Shown piece after piece: positions 1 to 13,303 of a stretch of 64,000 nucleotides of DNA. The notes below the pieces were generated by a model. The model had not been told where the DNA came from, made no database searches, and saw only the letters and a program-made list of their open reading frames with translations. The stretch spans positions 434,001 through 498,000 of the forward strand of contig NZ_JAANCM010000002.1 in the NCBI RefSeq assembly GCF_011603255.1. Direction: 5' to 3'. This DNA is from Ferranicluibacter rubi (GTDB taxonomy: Bacteria > Pseudomonadota > Alphaproteobacteria > Rhizobiales > Rhizobiaceae). Both the position numbers and the translations under genes were made by a program. The stretch's first letter is position 1; each line of letters begins with the position of its first letter.

Positions 1-249
1 CGCCCGGTCATCGGCATGCTCGACGACAAGCTCAAGGGCTCGCTCTCCGGCTTCATCGGCGCGCTGCTGCTGCGGGACTACGACACACTCGTCGCCTTCA
101 CCGAATACAACCGCAACGTCATCCGGCTGGAGCCGCCGCTGATCTGCGAACGCGCCCATGTAGACCAGTTCGTCGATGCGCTCGACGATCTCCTCGGCCG
201 CGGCATCATTCGGATCGTCAAGGATTTCGTCGGCAGCCAGATGGGCTGA
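1..249 (+). CDS. Class III PLP aminotransferase, C-terminal end (partial)
   Basis: Only the last 82 codons are present; the gene enters from the left edge in frame 1 and stops with TGA at 247-249. The segment [20 protein letters not shown] and the following helix resemble the C-terminal small domain of class III (acetylornithine/4-aminobutyrate type) pyridoxal-phosphate aminotransferases, which usually end in an 'xRxxPPLxxxxxxVDxxVxxL' pattern. The PLP lysine and substrate-binding parts lie outside the window, so the substrate cannot be named. It runs in the same direction as tpiA, 140 bases upstream of it. An alternative family is possible because so little is visible. Confidence 0.6.
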   Translation, partial: RPVIGMLDDKLKGSLSGFIGALLLRDYDTLVAFTEYNRNVIRLEPPLICERAHVDQFVDALDDLLGRGIIRIVKDFVGSQMG

Positions 250-389
250 GTCGAGACGACGAACATGGGACGCGGGCGGGGGAACGGCCCGCGTTTCTGA
301 TTCCGATGTTCCACGCGCGATCAACGCTTTCCACGACCGGGTGGATTTGCTACGGCCGATCCATCGTCGGAAAACGGGAGAGAAGCCGA

Positions 390-1160
390 ATGACACCTGA
401 TGTGCGTCCGCTTGTTGCGGGGAACTGGAAGATGAACGGGCTGCGCGCCTCTCTCGACCAGATCAAGGCGATGGCCGAGGGGGTCACGGGCCCGCTGTCC
501 GAAAAGGTCGAGGCGCTCATCTGCCCGCCAGCAACGCTTCTTTACGTTGCCACGGCCCTCTGCACCGACAGCCCGCTCGCCATCGGCGCGCAGGATTGCC
601 ACATCGCCGTGTCCGGTGCGCATACGGGCGATATCTCCGCCGAAATGATCGCCGACTGCTTCGGCACCTATGTCATCGTCGGCCATTCCGAGCGCCGCAC
701 CGATCACGCAGAGACGGATGCGATCGTGCGCGCGAAGACGGAAGCTGTTCTGGCCGCCGATCTCGCCGCCATCGTCTGCATCGGTGAAACCGGTGACGAG
801 CGCAAGGCAGGCCAGACGCTGGATGTTCTCAAGTGCCAGCTCGATGGCTCGCTGCCGGATGGCATCACGGCTGATAACACCGTCATCGCTTATGAGCCCG
901 TCTGGGCGATCGGCACAGGGCTGACACCGACCGTGACCGACATCGAGGAGGCTCACGCTTTCATGCGCAAGGAACTGACGGCGCGGTTCGGCGACGAAGG
1001 CGCGGCCATGCGCATCCTCTATGGCGGCTCGGTCAAGCCGGGCAATGCCGTCGAACTGATGGGTATTGCGAACGTCGACGGCGCACTGATCGGCGGCGCA
1101 AGCTTGAAGGCGCAGGACTTCCTCGCCATCTACGGCGCATACGAGCAACTGCTCGGCTGA
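390..1160 (+). CDS. tpiA: Triosephosphate isomerase
   Basis: Interconverts dihydroxyacetone phosphate and glyceraldehyde 3-phosphate in the cytoplasm. The 256-residue product has the usual family length. Visible active-site elements are the N-terminal GNWKMNG (Asn12, Lys14), the catalytic His99 in IVGHSERR, the catalytic Glu169 in [11 protein letters not shown] (which also begins the flexible loop) and the phosphate-binding [11 protein letters not shown] near the end. The ATG at 390 is chosen because it gives the canonical N-terminus and has a GGGAGAG ribosome site upstream; the frame stays open back to 306 but that extension does not resemble the family. It heads the tpiA-secG-pyrG order common in rhizobia. 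Confidence 0.97.
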   Translation: MTPDVRPLVAGNWKMNGLRASLDQIKAMAEGVTGPLSEKVEALICPPATLLYVATALCTDSPLAIGAQDCHIAVSGAHTGDISAEMIADCFGTYVIVGHSERRTDHAETDAIVRAKTEAVLAADLAAIVCIGETGDERKAGQTLDVLKCQLDGSLPDGITADNTVIAYEPVWAIGTGLTPTVTDIEEAHAFMRKELTARFGDEGAAMRILYGGSVKPGNAVELMGIANVDGALIGGASLKAQDFLAIYGAYEQLLG

Positions 1161-1359
1161 TCATCGGGGCTTGGAATAGCGGGCTGCTTGGTATATTGAG
1201 CCCGCGAAACCGAAATTCGCTGCGAGGACGCGGCCGGGAACACGCGGCCGTGCCGTGCCTGGCTTTTCGTGAAGATTTGCGGCAACAAAGACGTCAAGTG
1301 CGGGTGACGAACGGCGACACGGCCGGGGTCCGGCGCGCTTCAAGCCAGGACTGGACGAA

Positions 1360-1950
1360 ATGCAGGAAGTATTGCTTGTCATCTATCTCATGGTCGTGCT
1401 GGCGCTGATTGGCGTCGTGCTGATCCAGCGCTCGGAAGGCGGCGGTCTCGGCGTCGGCGGCGGCTCGGGCTTCATGTCCGCTCGCGGTACGGCGAACGCG
1501 CTGACGCGTACGACGGCGATCCTTGCCACGCTCTTCTTCGTCCTCGCTCTGGCCATGAGCATCTATGCTCGCTACCAGCCGAACGCGACCGACGTCCTCG
1601 ACCGTATCCCCGGAACGACCAACAACGGCAACGGCGTCCTCGATTCGCTCGGTGGCACCACCACGGCGCCTGCGACACCCGCGACCCCGGCACCAGCCGC
1701 TCCCGGCAACGGCGTTCCCACCGGTGGCGATGCTCCGGCCAGCACGGCCCCGGCAGCCACGGCACCCGCGACGCCCGCTCCTGCGGCAACGACGCCGGCA
1801 GCACCGGCTCCGTCGAACACGATGGCGCCCGCCAACAATACCATGGCGCCTGCCAACACGATGGCGCCTGCCGCACCGGCACCTGCGACGGAAACTCCTG
1901 CGGCCACGCCGCCTGCAGCGACTGGCACGGGCGCACCCACCGCTCAGTAA
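1360..1950 (+). CDS. secG: Protein translocase subunit SecG with long Ala/Pro/Thr-rich tail
   Basis: Small subunit of the SecYEG protein-conducting channel in the inner membrane. Residues 1-75 are a normal SecG: a first membrane helix (LVIYLMVVLALIGVVLIQ), the conserved RSEGGGLGVGGGSGF linker and a second helix (ATLFFVLALAMSIYAR). The remaining ~120 residues are a low-complexity tail of Ala, Pro, Thr and Asn with a short repeat around NTMAPAN. At 196 residues it is longer than the E. coli SecG of about 110. The tail should lie outside the membrane core and is probably disordered. About 200 bases of gene-free DNA precede it, so it may have its own promoter; a terminator follows. Confidence 0.95.
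   Translation: MQEVLLVIYLMVVLALIGVVLIQRSEGGGLGVGGGSGFMSARGTANALTRTTAILATLFFVLALAMSIYARYQPNATDVLDRIPGTTNNGNGVLDSLGGTTTAPATPATPAPAAPGNGVPTGGDAPASTAPAATAPATPAPAATTPAAPAPSNTMAPANNTMAPANTMAPAAPAPATETPAATPPAATGTGAPTAQ
1819..1871 (+). repeat. Short in-gene tandem repeat in the secG tail
   Basis: The DNA repeats a unit reading approximately aacacgatggcgcctgcc three times, encoding NTMAPA-type units. It is a degenerate microrepeat inside the low-complexity tail and may vary in copy number between strains. Confidence 0.7.
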
Positions 1951-3723
<1,773 letters not shown>

Positions 3724-3774
3724 GAGCGATCCATAGATCGTCTCAGATCCGGCTTAACCGCTTTGCACATGTAT

Positions 3775-3811
3775 AGATCGCCTCCTGTTGAACAGGATGG
3801 CGATCTTTCTT
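3775..3811 (+). terminator. Terminator after pyrG
   Basis: AGATCGCC (3775-3782) pairs with GGCGATCT (3799-3806), extended inside by TCCTGT/ACAGGA with one bulged base, then TTCTTT. It separates pyrG from the convergent gene that ends at 3826. Confidence 0.88.
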
Positions 3812-3825
3812 TGAGACAAGATTGC

Positions 3826-4413
3826 TCAGGCCATCCATGCGGCGGAAGCTTCAACCCCGAGTCTGGCAATCGCTTCTTTCGACCAGCCGCGGGACAAATG
3901 CTTGACCGCGATCACATGCGCACCGGTCTCCAACTGGGAGACAACCTCGCAAGCGTCTTTCCCATGCGCCACGATGACTTTCGGACGGATAGTGCGGACG
4001 AGATACCGAAAGGGTGTCGTATCGCGATTTGTCAGTGCCAGTTCCGGCTTCGTCTCAGACGCGACCGCAAATATGTTCGTCTCTAGAACAGCGGCGGGAA
4101 ACGCTGCTTTGATGAAACCCTCAATGTTTCGGCGAGTGGGTGAAATTGTCGGCCGAAATGACTTGCCTGGCTTGAGGGGTTTTGTCTGACGTTCCCGTAT
4201 GTATTCCTCAATCCATGCTTCCTTGTCGAAACCTCGTGTTTCACTCCAGAATGACCAGAAATCCTTGCCCATTTCTGTAGCTGGGTTGTAGCCCACAAGA
4301 AAAATGGATGCTTCGAAGGGAGAGCCGGAACAGACAAAAGGGCGCACTTTTGTCGCTCCGCCGATAACGTTGCGTAGGTCTTGTTCAAACTGCTTCAATG
4401 ATGATGTCGACAT
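3826..4413 (-). CDS. Uracil-DNA glycosylase-like protein of unknown function
   Basis: A 195-residue soluble protein that I do not recognise as a named family. Its layout suggests the uracil-DNA glycosylase fold: an early strand ending in LVGYNPA (near residue 42, comparable with motif 1 G-x-x-P), an aromatic DFWSFW segment, a later LETNIFA strand with an Asn, IVAHGKDA, and a C-terminal VKHLSRGWS that sits where the family has its His-Pro-Ser loop. A hand count of six 60-base blocks (3961, 4021, 4081, 4201, 4261 and 4321) gives about 53% GC against roughly 65-70% in neighbouring genes, which suggests later acquisition. It lies opposite to all neighbours. Enzyme activity is inferred only weakly. 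Confidence 0.65.
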   Translation of the reverse strand: MSTSSLKQFEQDLRNVIGGATKVRPFVCSGSPFEASIFLVGYNPATEMGKDFWSFWSETRGFDKEAWIEEYIRERQTKPLKPGKSFRPTISPTRRNIEGFIKAAFPAAVLETNIFAVASETKPELALTNRDTTPFRYLVRTIRPKVIVAHGKDACEVVSQLETGAHVIAVKHLSRGWSKEAIARLGVEASAAWMA

Positions 4414-4575
4414 GTTTTATCCCCGTAATCTCTGCCAGTAGCGAGAGCATCCCTATGATGAGATGAAACGCCTCGTAAGGGGCAAGTTCCCGCTCGTTGC
4501 CGGCTGATAATCGATCAAAACCTTCTTTTAACATTTACCTGTCATTCATCTCTTTCGAACCTTGGATCGAGAGCG

Positions 4576-5148
4576 ATGCGTGTATTGATTTTCGTCGCCC
4601 TGATGGCGCTTGCCGGTTGTGCAACGGCGCCCAAGAACACCCGGAATGCCTGCGCGATCTTCGAGCAGCGCGATGGGTTGTTCAACAATTGGCAGCGTGC
4701 TGCGCGGCATGCCGAGAAGCAGTATGGCGTGCCCGTGCCTATCCTGATGGCGACGATCCAGACCGAGTCGAATTTTCGCCCGCATGCCAAGCCGCCGCGC
4801 ACGAAGCTTCTGGGCTTCATCCCGTGGAAGCGCGTCTCCAGCGCCTACGGCTATTCCCAGGCGCTCGACGGCACGTGGGACGAGTACCGCGCCTCGACGG
4901 GACGCTGGATGGCCAAGCGGTCGAACTTCTCCGACGCCATCCACTTCGTCGGCTGGTATCACGCCCGCAACCACCGCAAGAACGGCATCGGCCTCAACGA
5001 TGCCTACAATCTCTATCTCGCCTATTACTCGGGCGATGCGGGCTATGCGCGTGGCTCCTGGCGCGGCAATGCCGGCCTGCAGGCGACAGCCCGGCGTTCG
5101 GCCGCCCTCGCGTCGTCCTATGCCAGCCAGTTGCGAAACTGCGACTAG
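4576..5148 (+). CDS. SLT-domain lipoprotein, putative lytic transglycosylase
   Basis: A 190-residue secreted lipoprotein: residues 1-15 are a signal sequence ending in the lipobox LAGC, so Cys15 would be acylated. The mature part looks like a goose-lysozyme/Slt fold: PVPILMATIQTESNFRPHA puts a candidate catalytic glutamate at residue 64, SAYGYSQALDGTWDEY replaces the usual G-x-x-Q-x motif, and the C-terminal LNLYLAYYSGDAGYARG repeat-like helix is typical of the family. It probably cleaves peptidoglycan glycan strands at the cell envelope. The gene stands alone between a divergent gene and the VOC gene. Confidence 0.82.
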   Translation: MRVLIFVALMALAGCATAPKNTRNACAIFEQRDGLFNNWQRAARHAEKQYGVPVPILMATIQTESNFRPHAKPPRTKLLGFIPWKRVSSAYGYSQALDGTWDEYRASTGRWMAKRSNFSDAIHFVGWYHARNHRKNGIGLNDAYNLYLAYYSGDAGYARGSWRGNAGLQATARRSAALASSYASQLRNCD

Positions 5149-5264
5149 GCCGGAAACATCAGGTCAGTCCTGCCGCACCAATTCCAGCCTTGAATTGTCG
5201 GCCCGAAGATGCCAAGCACCGGTGAACGCTCGGTTCCTGCCGGCGTGACGAGGAGAAGCGGACG

Positions 5265-6170
5265 ATGAGAGACGACCGACCGGCAATCGCGGGCCATGTC
5301 CGCCGCCATCTCGATCATCTCGTCCTGCCCGTCGCGGCGCTTGCCACGGCACGCCAGCGCTTGTCGCGCCTCGGCTTTACCGTCGCCGGCGATGCCCTGC
5401 ATCCGTTCGGCACCGAAAATGCCTGCGTCTTCCTCGCCGACAAGACCTATCTGGAGCCGCTTGCCGTTGCCCAGCGCGAGGACTGCGAAGCTGCCGCCTT
5501 GCAAGGCAATGCCTTCGTTGCGCGAGATCTCGCCTATCGCTTTCGCCGCGGCCAGGATGGCTTCTCCGCACTCGTCTTTTCCACGGACGACGCCGTCGCC
5601 GACCATGCCCGGTTTCAAGACCATGGCCTGTCCGGCGGCGACATCCTCGAATTCTCAAGGCCGATGAAACGTCCGGATGGAAAGGAAGCGATCGGGCAGT
5701 TCCGACTGGCCTTCGCCAGCGACCTGCGCGCGCCGGATCTGCTCTGCTTCACCTGTCAGCGCGTGCAGCCGCTCCCCGCCGATCGCACCGCCCTCGAAAC
5801 ACATGCAAACGGGGTGACCGGCATCCGTCAGGTGATCCTGTCCGAGCCCAATCCGACCGACTTCCAGTATTTCCTTCAGGAGGTCGTGGATGAGCGTGAA
5901 ACGGAGGCGCATTCGTTCGGCATGGACATTCCCGCCGCCAATGCCCACATCTCCGTCCTGAACGAGGCCGGTATGCGGGGTTTCCTCGGTGTCGACGAGC
6001 CGCTGACAGAGCGCGGCCTCCGGGCCCGTGCGATCGTCTTCACGGTCGGGAACATCGCCGCCACCGAAGCCATGCTGGCCGCCAACGCCATCGAGCATGT
6101 CAAACGGGACAGCCGCCTGATCGTCACTGCGGCACCCGGACAGGGCGCCATCTTCGTATTTGGAGAATGA
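5265..6170 (+). CDS. VOC-superfamily (glyoxalase-like) protein
   Basis: The 301-residue product begins [26 protein letters not shown], a typical first beta-alpha-beta module of vicinal-oxygen-chelate proteins, with the metal-ligand-like His in LDHLV; a second module follows from about residue 180 ([16 protein letters not shown]). The substrate is unknown. The stop codon overlaps the kdsA start by 4 bases (ATGA), so the two are likely translated from one message. Whether the protein works with KDO synthesis or only shares the transcript cannot be seen. Confidence 0.8.
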   Translation: MRDDRPAIAGHVRRHLDHLVLPVAALATARQRLSRLGFTVAGDALHPFGTENACVFLADKTYLEPLAVAQREDCEAAALQGNAFVARDLAYRFRRGQDGFSALVFSTDDAVADHARFQDHGLSGGDILEFSRPMKRPDGKEAIGQFRLAFASDLRAPDLLCFTCQRVQPLPADRTALETHANGVTGIRQVILSEPNPTDFQYFLQEVVDERETEAHSFGMDIPAANAHISVLNEAGMRGFLGVDEPLTERGLRARAIVFTVGNIAATEAMLAANAIEHVKRDSRLIVTAAPGQGAIFVFGE

Positions 6171-7012
6171 CCATGAAAACCAATGATTCCGTCGTCGTCG
6201 GCGAGGGTGCGCGCGCTGTGACCTTCTCGCAAGGATCGAAGCTGTCGCTCATCGCCGGCCCCTGCCAGATGGAGAGCCGCGACCATGCCTTCATGATCGC
6301 CGGCCGCATGGTGGAACTCTGCGACAAGCTCGGCCTCGGCCTCGTCTACAAGTCGTCCTTCGACAAGGCCAACCGCACATCGCTGTCCGGCAAGCGCGGC
6401 ATCGGTATCGAGAAGGCGATGGAGATCTTTGCCGATCTCAAGACGGAATACGGCTTTCCCGTTCTCACCGACATCCACACTGAGGAGCACTGCGCGCTCG
6501 TCGCACCCACAGTCGATATCCTGCAGATCCCAGCCTTCCTCTGCCGCCAGACGGACCTGCTCGTCGCCGCTGCCAAGACCGGCCGCACGATCAACGTGAA
6601 GAAGGGCCAGTTCCTTGCGCCCTGGGACATGAAGAACGTGCTGTCGAAGTTTACCGAGAGTGGCAATCCGAACGTGCTGCTCTGCGAGCGCGGTGCCTCC
6701 TTCGGCTACAACACGCTTGTCTCCGACATGCGCTCGCTGCCAATCATGGCGGGTCTCGGCGCGCCCGTGGTGTTCGATGCGACACATTCGGTCCAGCAGC
6801 CGGGCGGGCAGGGCACGTCTTCCGGAGGCCAGCGCGAATTCGTCGAGACGCTGGCACGCGCCGCCGTTGCGGTCGGTGTCGCTGGTGTGTTCATCGAGAC
6901 GCATGAGGATCCCGACAATGCACCGTCGGACGGTCCGAACATGGTCGCTATCGACGACATGCCCCGTCTGCTCGAAACCCTGCTCGCCTTCGACGCGATC
7001 GCGAAGCGCTGA
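6167..7012 (+). CDS. kdsA: 3-deoxy-D-manno-octulosonate 8-phosphate synthase
   Basis: Condenses arabinose 5-phosphate with phosphoenolpyruvate to make KDO-8-phosphate for the lipopolysaccharide core. The 281-residue protein has the expected (beta/alpha)8 motifs [34 protein letters not shown] and [14 protein letters not shown]. The cysteine in IAGPC (residue 33) sits at the metal-ligand position of metal-dependent KdsA enzymes; the metal-independent E. coli type has Asn there. Two in-frame ATGs at 6167 and 6173 are possible; 6167 makes an ATGA overlap with the VOC gene. Confidence 0.97.
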   Translation: MTMKTNDSVVVGEGARAVTFSQGSKLSLIAGPCQMESRDHAFMIAGRMVELCDKLGLGLVYKSSFDKANRTSLSGKRGIGIEKAMEIFADLKTEYGFPVLTDIHTEEHCALVAPTVDILQIPAFLCRQTDLLVAAAKTGRTINVKKGQFLAPWDMKNVLSKFTESGNPNVLLCERGASFGYNTLVSDMRSLPIMAGLGAPVVFDATHSVQQPGGQGTSSGGQREFVETLARAAVAVGVAGVFIETHEDPDNAPSDGPNMVAIDDMPRLLETLLAFDAIAKR

Positions 7013-7037
7013 CGGGCGGCGCCCACTGCCATTGTAA

Positions 7038-8372
<1,335 letters not shown>

Positions 8373-8394
8373 TCTTTCAAGCGCGGCTATTCGC

Positions 8395-8431
8395 AAAGCC
8401 CGGGCTTCCGCAAGGAGGCACGGGCTTTTTT
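8395..8431 (+). terminator. Terminator after eno
   Basis: AAAGCCCG (8395-8402) pairs with CGGGCTTT (8421-8428) around an 18-nt loop, followed by a run of T. It lies 22 bases after the eno stop. Confidence 0.8.
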
Positions 8432-8530
8432 CGTTTCCGCGCGGCGTCCTCCCAATGTTCGTTATGGTCAACGCTCGATTAACACATGCCTGCTAGCTTG
8501 AAGGCCAGTAGCGTAGCAGGGCGTCAGCGT

Positions 8531-8839
8531 ATGTGGACCAAGCATCATCGGAAGCGGAAACTCGGGCGGTTTGCCATGCCGCTCATCACTGTCGCCTTCC
8601 TTTCCTATTTCTCCTACCACTCGATTCACGGTGACTTCGGCCTGCGGGCAACGGAGGTCTTCGACCGCCAGCGCGTGGAGCGGCAGGCGACGTTGAAAGA
8701 GCTGACGGAGAAGCGTCAAATCCTTGAAAAGGAAGTCGCTTTGCTCAGCGATGGCTCCATGGAGCGCGATATGCTGGACGAAAAGGCGCGTTTCGGACTG
8801 AATATGTCCCGCGCCGACGAGATCGTCATCTTCCACTGA
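8531..8839 (+). CDS. ftsB: FtsB/DivIC-type septum formation initiator
   Basis: A 102-residue bitopic protein with a short basic cytoplasmic start (MWTKHHRKRKLGR), one membrane helix (MPLITVAFLSYFSYHSIHG) and a periplasmic coiled coil (VERQATLKELTEKRQILEKE), followed by the DEKARFGLNMSRADEIVI tail typical of FtsB. In the divisome FtsB pairs with FtsL and FtsQ at the septum. I start at 8531 because the frame before it (from 8486) adds an unlikely 15 residues. The position between eno and pdhA is the usual one in many alphaproteobacteria. Confidence 0.88.
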   Translation: MWTKHHRKRKLGRFAMPLITVAFLSYFSYHSIHGDFGLRATEVFDRQRVERQATLKELTEKRQILEKEVALLSDGSMERDMLDEKARFGLNMSRADEIVIFH

Positions 8840-8944
8840 GTCCATCAGTTAACCGAAAAGACGTTAATCAAAATTTATACAGTTTTTTCAGTTGCTTGTG
8901 CCGAATATAAGCCATGCAAATATAGCATTGCTGTTGTCACAGTC

Positions 8945-8983
8945 TTTCCCTATGGTAGCCGCAAAACGCAAACCATAGGGAGG
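8945..8983 (+). promoter_or_regulatory. Hairpin covering the pdhA ribosome binding site
   Basis: TCCCTATGGT (8947-8956) is perfectly complementary to ACCATAGGGA (8972-8981), with two further U-G pairs outside. The 15-nt loop is 8957-8971. The Shine-Dalgarno stretch AGGGAGGA (8977-8984) is almost wholly in the 3' arm, and the ATG starts at 8989. In the mRNA this would hide the ribosome site. No run of T follows, so it is not a terminator. Confidence 0.72.
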
Positions 8984-8988
8984 ATCGC

Positions 8989-10038
8989 ATGGCTCCGCGT
9001 CAGAACGCGTCCGTATCCAGCCGCGGCAAGTCAGCCGGTAAATCTGCAGGCAAGGATTTCGCCAACGGCACGATCGTAGAATTCGACCGCGAACAGGACC
9101 TGAAGGCCTATCGCGAAATGCTCCTCATTCGCCGTTTCGAGGAAAAGGCCGGCCAGCTTTATGGTATGGGCTTCATCGGCGGCTTCTGTCATCTCTACAT
9201 CGGTCAGGAAGCTGTCGTCGTCGGTATGCAGATGGCGCTGAAGCAGGGTGACCAGGTCATCACCGGTTACCGCGACCACGGCCACATGCTCGCAACGGGC
9301 ATGAGCGCGCGCGGCGTCATGGCCGAGCTCACGGGGCGCCAGGGCGGCTACTCCCGGGGCAAGGGCGGCTCCATGCACATGTTCTCCAAGGAGAAGAATT
9401 TCTACGGCGGCCACGGCATCGTCGGTGCACAGGTCTCGCTCGGCACGGGCCTTGCCTTCGCCAACAGCTATCGCGGCAACGACAACGTCTCTCTCGCCTA
9501 TTTTGGCGACGGCGCGGCCAACCAGGGCCAGGTCTATGAGAGCTTCAACATGGCGGCCCTCTGGAAGCTGCCCTGCATCTACATCATCGAGAACAACCGC
9601 TACGCCATGGGCACATCCGTCGCCCGCGCATCCGCCGGCGTCGATTTCTCCCAGCGCGGCGCCGCCATCGGCATCCCTGGCTATCAGGTTGACGGCATGG
9701 ACGTTCGTGCGGTCAAGGCCGCCGGTGAGGAAGCTGTTGCCCATTGCCGCGAGGGCAAGGGTCCGGTGATCCTGGAAATGCAGACCTACCGCTACCGCGG
9801 CCACTCCATGTCCGACCCGGCGAAGTATCGCTCCAAGGACGAAGTTCAGAAGATGCGGTCCGAGCACGACCCGATCGAGCAGGTGAAGGTTCGCCTGCTG
9901 GAGAAGGGATGGGCCACCGAGGACGAGCTGAAGGCGATCGACAAGGACGTCCGCGACATCGTCGCCGACAGCGCCGATTTCGCCCAGAACGATCCGGAGC
10001 CGGATGTATCCGAGCTCTACACCGACATTCTTCTGTGA
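8989..10038 (+). CDS. pdhA: Pyruvate dehydrogenase E1 component, alpha subunit
   Basis: Together with E1-beta decarboxylates pyruvate using thiamine diphosphate. The 349-residue protein shows the thiamine motif beginning FGDGAANQGQVYESFNMAAL and ending in ENNRYAMG, plus the conserved YRDHGHML and TYRYRGHSMSDPAKYR segments. It opens the pdhA-pdhB-pdhC run with 21- and 13-base gaps. The AT-rich 149-base region before it should contain the promoter, and a hairpin covers its ribosome site. Confidence 0.98.
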   Translation: MAPRQNASVSSRGKSAGKSAGKDFANGTIVEFDREQDLKAYREMLLIRRFEEKAGQLYGMGFIGGFCHLYIGQEAVVVGMQMALKQGDQVITGYRDHGHMLATGMSARGVMAELTGRQGGYSRGKGGSMHMFSKEKNFYGGHGIVGAQVSLGTGLAFANSYRGNDNVSLAYFGDGAANQGQVYESFNMAALWKLPCIYIIENNRYAMGTSVARASAGVDFSQRGAAIGIPGYQVDGMDVRAVKAAGEEAVAHCREGKGPVILEMQTYRYRGHSMSDPAKYRSKDEVQKMRSEHDPIEQVKVRLLEKGWATEDELKAIDKDVRDIVADSADFAQNDPEPDVSELYTDILL

Positions 10039-10059
10039 TCCGGGACGAGGGATTGATCC

Positions 10060-11481
<1,422 letters not shown>

Positions 11482-11494
11482 GGGAAGCGGGATC

Positions 11495-12847
11495 ATGCCG
11501 ATCAACATCACCATGCCCGCGCTTTCTCCGACCATGGAGGAAGGCAACCTTGCCAAATGGCTCGTAAAAGAAGGCGACACCGTCAAGTCCGGCGACGTCA
11601 TTGCCGAGATCGAAACCGACAAGGCGACGATGGAAGTCGAGGCCGTCGATGAAGGCGTCGTTGCCAAGCTCGTCGTTCCCGCCGGCACCGAAGGCGTCAA
11701 GGTCAACGCCCTGATCGCGATCCTCGCCGTCGATGGCGAGGATGTCGGCGCTGCTGCTTCGGGTGGCGGTGCGTCCGCGCCGAAGGCCGAGGCTCAGCCT
11801 GCCAAGGTCGATGCCGAGCCGGCAAAGGCGGAAGCGCCTGCCGCCGAGAAGACGGCATCCGCACCCCAGGCACAGGCCCCGGCGGCTTCGAAGACGGACG
11901 GCGACAAGCGCGTCTTCTCCTCGCCGCTCGCCCGTCGCCTTGCCAAGGAAGCCGGCCTGGACCTCTCCGCCGTCACCGGCACGGGGCCGAAGGGCCGCGT
12001 CATCAAGAGCGACGTCGAAAAGGCTGTTGCCGGCGGCACCGGCAAGGCGGCTCCCGCGCCGTCCGCAGCACCAGCGACGGCGGCTGCTCCGGCTGCGGCA
12101 CCGAAGGGCCTGTCCGACGAGCAGGTTCTGAAGAACTTCGCCGAGGGTTCCTACGACCTCGTGCCGCATGACGGCATGCGCAAGACGATTGCCAAGCGCC
12201 TGCAGGAATCCAAGCAGACCATCCCGCATTTCTACGTCTCCGTGGATTGCGAGCTGGATGCCCTCCTCTCGCTGCGCGCGCAGCTGAACGCCGCTTCTCC
12301 CGAAAAGGATGGCAAGCCGGCCTACAAGCTGTCGGTCAACGACATGGTCATCAAGGCGCTCGCGCTGGCACTGCGCGATGTTCCGGACGCGAACGTCTCC
12401 TGGACCGAGACCAACATGGTCAAGCACAAGCATGCCGATGTCGGCGTTGCTGTGTCGATCCCGGGCGGTCTCATTACCCCCATCGTCCGCTCTGCCGAGT
12501 TGAAGAGCCTGTCGGCCATCTCCAACGAGATGAAAGACCTGGGTGCCCGCGCCAAGGGCCGCAAGCTGAAGCCCGAGGAATATCAGGGCGGCACCACCGC
12601 CGTCTCCAATATGGGCATGATGGGCGTCAAGAACTTCGCCGCCGTCGTCAACCCGCCGCATGCCACGATCCTTGCGATCGGTGCAGGCGAGGAGCGGGTC
12701 GTCGCGAAGAAGGGCGAAATGAAGATCGCCACCGTCATGACGGTCACCCTCTCGACCGACCACCGCGCGGTGGACGGAGCGCTGGGTGCCGAACTGCTGG
12801 GCGCCTTCAAGCGCTACATCGAGAACCCGATGGGCATGCTGGTGTAA
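11495..12847 (+). CDS. pdhC: Dihydrolipoamide acetyltransferase (pyruvate dehydrogenase E2)
   Basis: Transfers the acetyl group from lipoamide to CoA and forms the core of the complex. The 450-residue protein has one lipoyl domain (1-80, lysine in [15 protein letters not shown]), a flexible Ala/Pro linker, a peripheral-subunit-binding domain (about 145-180, [19 protein letters not shown]) and a catalytic domain ending in the active-site [13 protein letters not shown]. The second linker is again Ala/Pro-rich. It lies 13 bases after pdhB. Confidence 0.98.
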   Translation: MPINITMPALSPTMEEGNLAKWLVKEGDTVKSGDVIAEIETDKATMEVEAVDEGVVAKLVVPAGTEGVKVNALIAILAVDGEDVGAAASGGGASAPKAEAQPAKVDAEPAKAEAPAAEKTASAPQAQAPAASKTDGDKRVFSSPLARRLAKEAGLDLSAVTGTGPKGRVIKSDVEKAVAGGTGKAAPAPSAAPATAAAPAAAPKGLSDEQVLKNFAEGSYDLVPHDGMRKTIAKRLQESKQTIPHFYVSVDCELDALLSLRAQLNAASPEKDGKPAYKLSVNDMVIKALALALRDVPDANVSWTETNMVKHKHADVGVAVSIPGGLITPIVRSAELKSLSAISNEMKDLGARAKGRKLKPEEYQGGTTAVSNMGMMGVKNFAAVVNPPHATILAIGAGEERVVAKKGEMKIATVMTVTLSTDHRAVDGALGAELLGAFKRYIENPMGMLV

Positions 12848-12858
12848 CCCACACGTCT

Positions 12859-12886
12859 GGTCCTCCCTTCACGGGGAGGACCTTCT
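12859..12886 (+). terminator. Probable terminator after pdhC
   Basis: GGTCCTCCC (12859-12867) pairs perfectly with GGGAGGACC (12874-12882) across a 6-nt loop; only TTCT follows, so termination may be partial. Confidence 0.6.
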
Positions 12887-12980
12887 CACCTGTTTCGTCG
12901 TGCATCCCCGTGACATTTGGCTATGGCCTCGCCATATCAGAGCATGCTGGTACAATGGATGGGTGTGAAGGAGATCGTCG

Positions 12981-13235
12981 ATGGCGAATGAACCGGAAGG
13001 CATGATCATACCTCTGCTGCGTGAGATGCACGGCGAAATTCAGAAACAATTCGCAGAGATGCGGGTGGAATTTTTAGAGGTGCGACAGCGTCTGGACAAG
13101 CTGGAGAGTGGCCAGAAAACCATTCGGCAGGCTTTGACCGCGGATACGATGATGTCGAAATTCGTGACGGGGGATTTCGAGGAACGGATTTTCGAGCTGG
13201 AACGCAAGGTCGAGAAACTGACAAACGGCCAATAG
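12981..13235 (+). CDS. Small coiled-coil protein, function unknown
   Basis: An 84-residue charged protein without signal or membrane segments. Two heptad-like helical stretches are visible: EMHGEIQKQFAEMRVEFLEV through QRLDKLESG (about residues 14-45) and EERIFELERKVEKL (about 67-80). AAGGAG lies 9 bases before the ATG, a good ribosome site, and the codon use looks like the neighbours. It sits between pdhC and the esterase gene. I do not recognise a family; a role in protein-protein contact is only a guess. Confidence 0.72.
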   Translation: MANEPEGMIIPLLREMHGEIQKQFAEMRVEFLEVRQRLDKLESGQKTIRQALTADTMMSKFVTGDFEERIFELERKVEKLTNGQ

Positions 13236-13303
13236 GGAGCCGCGGCGGGCATATCTGCCGCTCAGGCTCGACAGGCCATCTGGCGGCGCAGGAATGACGG
13301 ACG

